Origin: Pilatotrama ljubarskyi
Lineage: Eukaryota; Basidiomycota; Agaricomycetes; Polyporales; Polyporaceae
Reading direction: 5' to 3'
Length of the DNA: 64,000 nucleotides
Assembly (NCBI GenBank): GCA_022385805.1
Contig: MU277683.1
Coordinates: forward strand, 372,001 to 436,000
The position numbers were made by a program, and so were the translations under genes. The notes under the pieces were generated by a model that worked only from the letters and a program-made list of their open reading frames with translations, was not told the DNA's origin and did not search any database. Shown piece by piece: positions 61,642 through 64,000 of the stretch. Within the stretch, counting starts at the first letter, position 1, and each line of letters begins with the position of its first letter.

Positions 61642-63431
61642 ATGTCCAGCAAGTTCTGGTTCCCGTCGCTGCCCGTGTCCGAGGTCGTCGACGCGTTCAC
61701 CGGCTGGGGCTACTCCGTCAGTCCAGAACAGGTCGCGCGGCCCACCTCCGACTTCGTCCTCGGCGTGTACAGCGCCTGTCTCGAGCAGCTCACAGGCATC
61801 ACCCTCGAGACTCTGCAGGAACCCCTGGAGCAAGCACTCGCCACGACGGAAAACCCAGTATGTCTCCGCCACCCACGATGCTCGCCTCTCATAGACTCAT
61901 CCATACGTAGGACATGTACTCGCAGGCACTCGCCCACAACCTCCTCCTCTATCACATGTATGCGTCTATATGCGTCATAGGCCGAGCTAGTCTCAACTCC
62001 TACGTAGCCAGAGACTTGCGCACGCGGCCAAGATAGAGGACTTCAGCGCGAGAGACCTCTACTTCCCCGAACCCGACCGTACACGCGCCGTCTTCTCCGC
62101 ATTCATCAACTTCATCAAGTTCACCGAGCAGAGCGAAGCCTTCATCAACCGCCTCCGCAACCAGTCCACTGCGATCATCAAGGAGCGCCAGGCCGTCCTC
62201 GAAGAGACCTCGGAGCTCGAACAGAGGATGTCCGAGTTCAAGTGAGTGACGCCTATGTCTGTTTCAGCGACATGTCGTGAACGCCCTTGGGGTAGGATTA
62301 AACGAGCAGAGGACGAGCCAAAGTGTGAAGCGCTACGACAAGAGAATGCTGCCCTCATGGAGCAGGTCATTTCGTACAAAGACAAGCAGATGGGCTTCCT
62401 GCAGGACGTCGAAGGCCTGAAGCAAGAGAAGGCGGCCCTCGTCGCCGAAAAGGTTCGTGTCTCGCAAAGACCCACCTTCGTCCATCGCACGGCCTCCTGA
62501 CGGACATCCACAGGAGAAAGTGGCGAGCGAAATGGCCGCCGCCACGGAGAACATCAACCGCACTCGCTCGCGCATCGTGCAGTCCCCCGAGCGCATCAAG
62601 CGCACCATCACCACCATGGGGCATACCGCGATCGAGGAGAAGCGCACGGTCGCCGCCAACGAGGCGAAGACGCGCGACCTCCAGACGAAGATCGCGGCGC
62701 TCCTCAACATCGAGAAGGTGCGTCTTCAGAGAAGAGTGCATGTGCATGGCTCGGTGTTCAACACTGGTCTGTCGTATAGGACGTATGGTCTTGTGTCGAG
62801 CAGTTGCAAGTGATAGAGAAGGAGATGCGCACACTCGACGCAGCGCAGAAAGAGCTCGGCGACCTCAAGGACACGCTCGACCGCAAGAAGGGCGAACGCG
62901 CAGAGCTGGTCATGAGACGCGAGGTCCGTGATTCCTCGCTTTCTACCCTCGCTGCTCGCCCGTGCTGACTAGCCAGTCCTGCACAGCGCGTCCACAAGCA
63001 ATTCTCGAACGCGCAAGAGAAGCTCGAGCGCGCACAACGCCACGCAGAGGATAAGAGGCTCGCGAGCCAGCAGACCCTCGAGCGTCTGCAGCGCGAGTAC
63101 GAGGAGATGTCCGTCGAGCGGCGGGATAACGACCGCCAAGTCGAGGAGCTCCGCGCTGAGGCGGATGAGATCGAGCGGCAGGTAGGTGGACGGTTCGGCT
63201 TGGTCTATACTCGGATGTGGATGGCTGACGCGTCCAACAGATGGCGGAACACATGAAGACGAGCCAGGCTGAGCTGAACGAGCTCCTCGCGGAGTACTGG
63301 AGACTCAGGCACGAGACCGGTACGTTGTCCCCCACACGCGGCCACCAGTTCATGACGCTTACGCATGGCATTCAGAGGTGTACATGGAGACTCTGGCGAA
63401 CAAGCTAGGCATGCAGGTTAGGAGTACCTAA
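61642..63431 (+). CDS. NUF2: Kinetochore protein NUF2 (NDC80 complex)
   Basis: Subunit of the NDC80 complex that attaches kinetochores to microtubules. ATG at 61642. The N-terminal calponin-homology-like domain begins MSSKFWFPSLPVSEVVDAFT and continues DFVLGVYSACLEQLTGITLE and, over small exons, AKIEDFSARDLYFPEPDRTR and VFSAFINFIKFTEQSEAFIN. The C-terminal two thirds is a coiled coil rich in Glu, Lys, Gln and Leu, including QVISYKDKQMGFLQDVEGLK. A short last exon, VYMETLANKLGMQVRST, ends with TAA at 63429-63431. About ten exons separated by 50-70-nt introns. The stop lies only 175 bp from the stop of the convergent ING gene. Shared divergent promoter with RecQ. Confidence 0.93.
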
Positions 63432-63606
63432 GATGTGGCTGGTTCGTCTGGGGTTATGCTCTCGGCTTCTCCTCATGCATTGCTTTTACTGTTACATTAT
63501 GATGTATCGCTATACACTTCATACCCGTGTTGTACAAGTATACCCAGAGGTATCGATCATCCCGGAGAGCAAGAAAGGAAACGAACATGGGCAAGGAAGG
63601 GTCCTG

Positions 63607-64000
63607 TCACCGCCTCCTGCGCGATTTGGACCGCTTCCGCAACGCGGCGCATTCACGGCAGTACCAGTTGCCCTTGGGTATCTTCGTCAGGCCGACACAG
63701 CCGATGTGGAACTGTAAGTGAAGGAGTGCAGACGTTAGCGAGCACATCCTCTACTCCAGGAGTAGAGTACTCACCCATTCTCGGGTGCAGTCGGGGTTGT
63801 CGCATGCAATCATCTGTTCGATTAAATGAGGAAGCAAGTTCGCAAACATGAGCGGCGAGCACACGTACATCGCCAAACGAGACCTGGTGGCAGAAACAGT
63901 AGCGAGGCTCGTTCGGATCTGGCGGCATGTCGTCGTCCACGATCACCGGAGTCTGCACCGTCGATTGTGCAGGGATACGCAGAGTGAGCGGCGCCTGTGT
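63607..64000 (-). CDS. ING-family PHD-finger protein, 3' end only
   Basis: C-terminal part of a chromatin reader found in histone acetyltransferase or deacetylase complexes (Yng/ING type). Read on the minus strand: MPPDPNEPRYCFCHQVSFGD, an intron, then MIACDNPDCTREW (63769-63814 region). A second intron is followed by FHIGCVGLTKIPKGNWYCRE and CAALRKRSKSRRR, with the stop at 63607-63609. This is a complete ING-type PHD finger of C4HC3 pattern, with the aromatic residues (EPRYCFC and the W before the F-H-x-G-C) that recognise H3K4me3. It ends in a basic polybasic tail. The N-terminal ING domain lies beyond base 64000. Confidence 0.9.

Overview
The window is nuclear DNA of a filamentous basidiomycete, most likely a wood-decaying Agaricomycete of the Polyporales type. 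The evidence is a multi-intron laccase with the white-rot laccase motifs, dense genes with many GT-AG introns of about 50-70 nt, CT-rich leaders, and spliceosomal, kinetochore and proteasome genes with fungal features. Gene calls come from conserved motifs and hand-traced splice sites; no database was searched.

Left part (1-18.7 kb). A CCR4-NOT scaffold gene (NOT1, minus strand) runs off the left edge. It is followed by a small chorismate-lyase-like gene, an 11-exon laccase with its own promoter region, an MCM-binding protein gene, a phosphoglucomutase-2/phosphoribomutase gene with four micro-exons, and a BAHD-type acyltransferase gene.

Middle (19-32.2 kb). A two-PHD-finger protein resembling the Rpd3S subunit Rco1 is followed by a decayed SurE-like nucleotidase, an intron-bearing tRNA-Arg(CCT), the splicing factor PRP38, a tRNA dimethylallyltransferase (MOD5 type), a short inverted-repeat element, and a secreted fasciclin-domain protein carrying a long His/Pro-rich insertion.

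Right-middle (32.7-48.4 kb). The V-ATPase catalytic subunit A and the proteasome ATPase RPT1 diverge from one short promoter. A mitochondrial 2-oxoacid dehydrogenase kinase, a very long DYRK-family kinase (Pom1-like) and a Zn2Cys6 transcription factor follow.

Right end (48.4-64 kb). About 4.5 kb has no convincing gene. Then come an ArAE/DUF2421 membrane transporter, a RecQ helicase divergent from the kinetochore gene NUF2 across a (GGT)11 tract, and the 3' end of an ING-family PHD-finger gene.

Most genes are housekeeping and not functionally clustered; laccase, acyltransferase, fasciclin protein and transporter are the accessory ones. I see no CRISPR array, intact transposon or clear new multi-gene system. 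The most unusual items are the micro-exon architecture of the mutase, an in-frame retainable intron inside the acyltransferase active-site motif, the His/Pro insertion in a FAS1 domain, the SurE relic, and the 101-bp inverted-repeat element.
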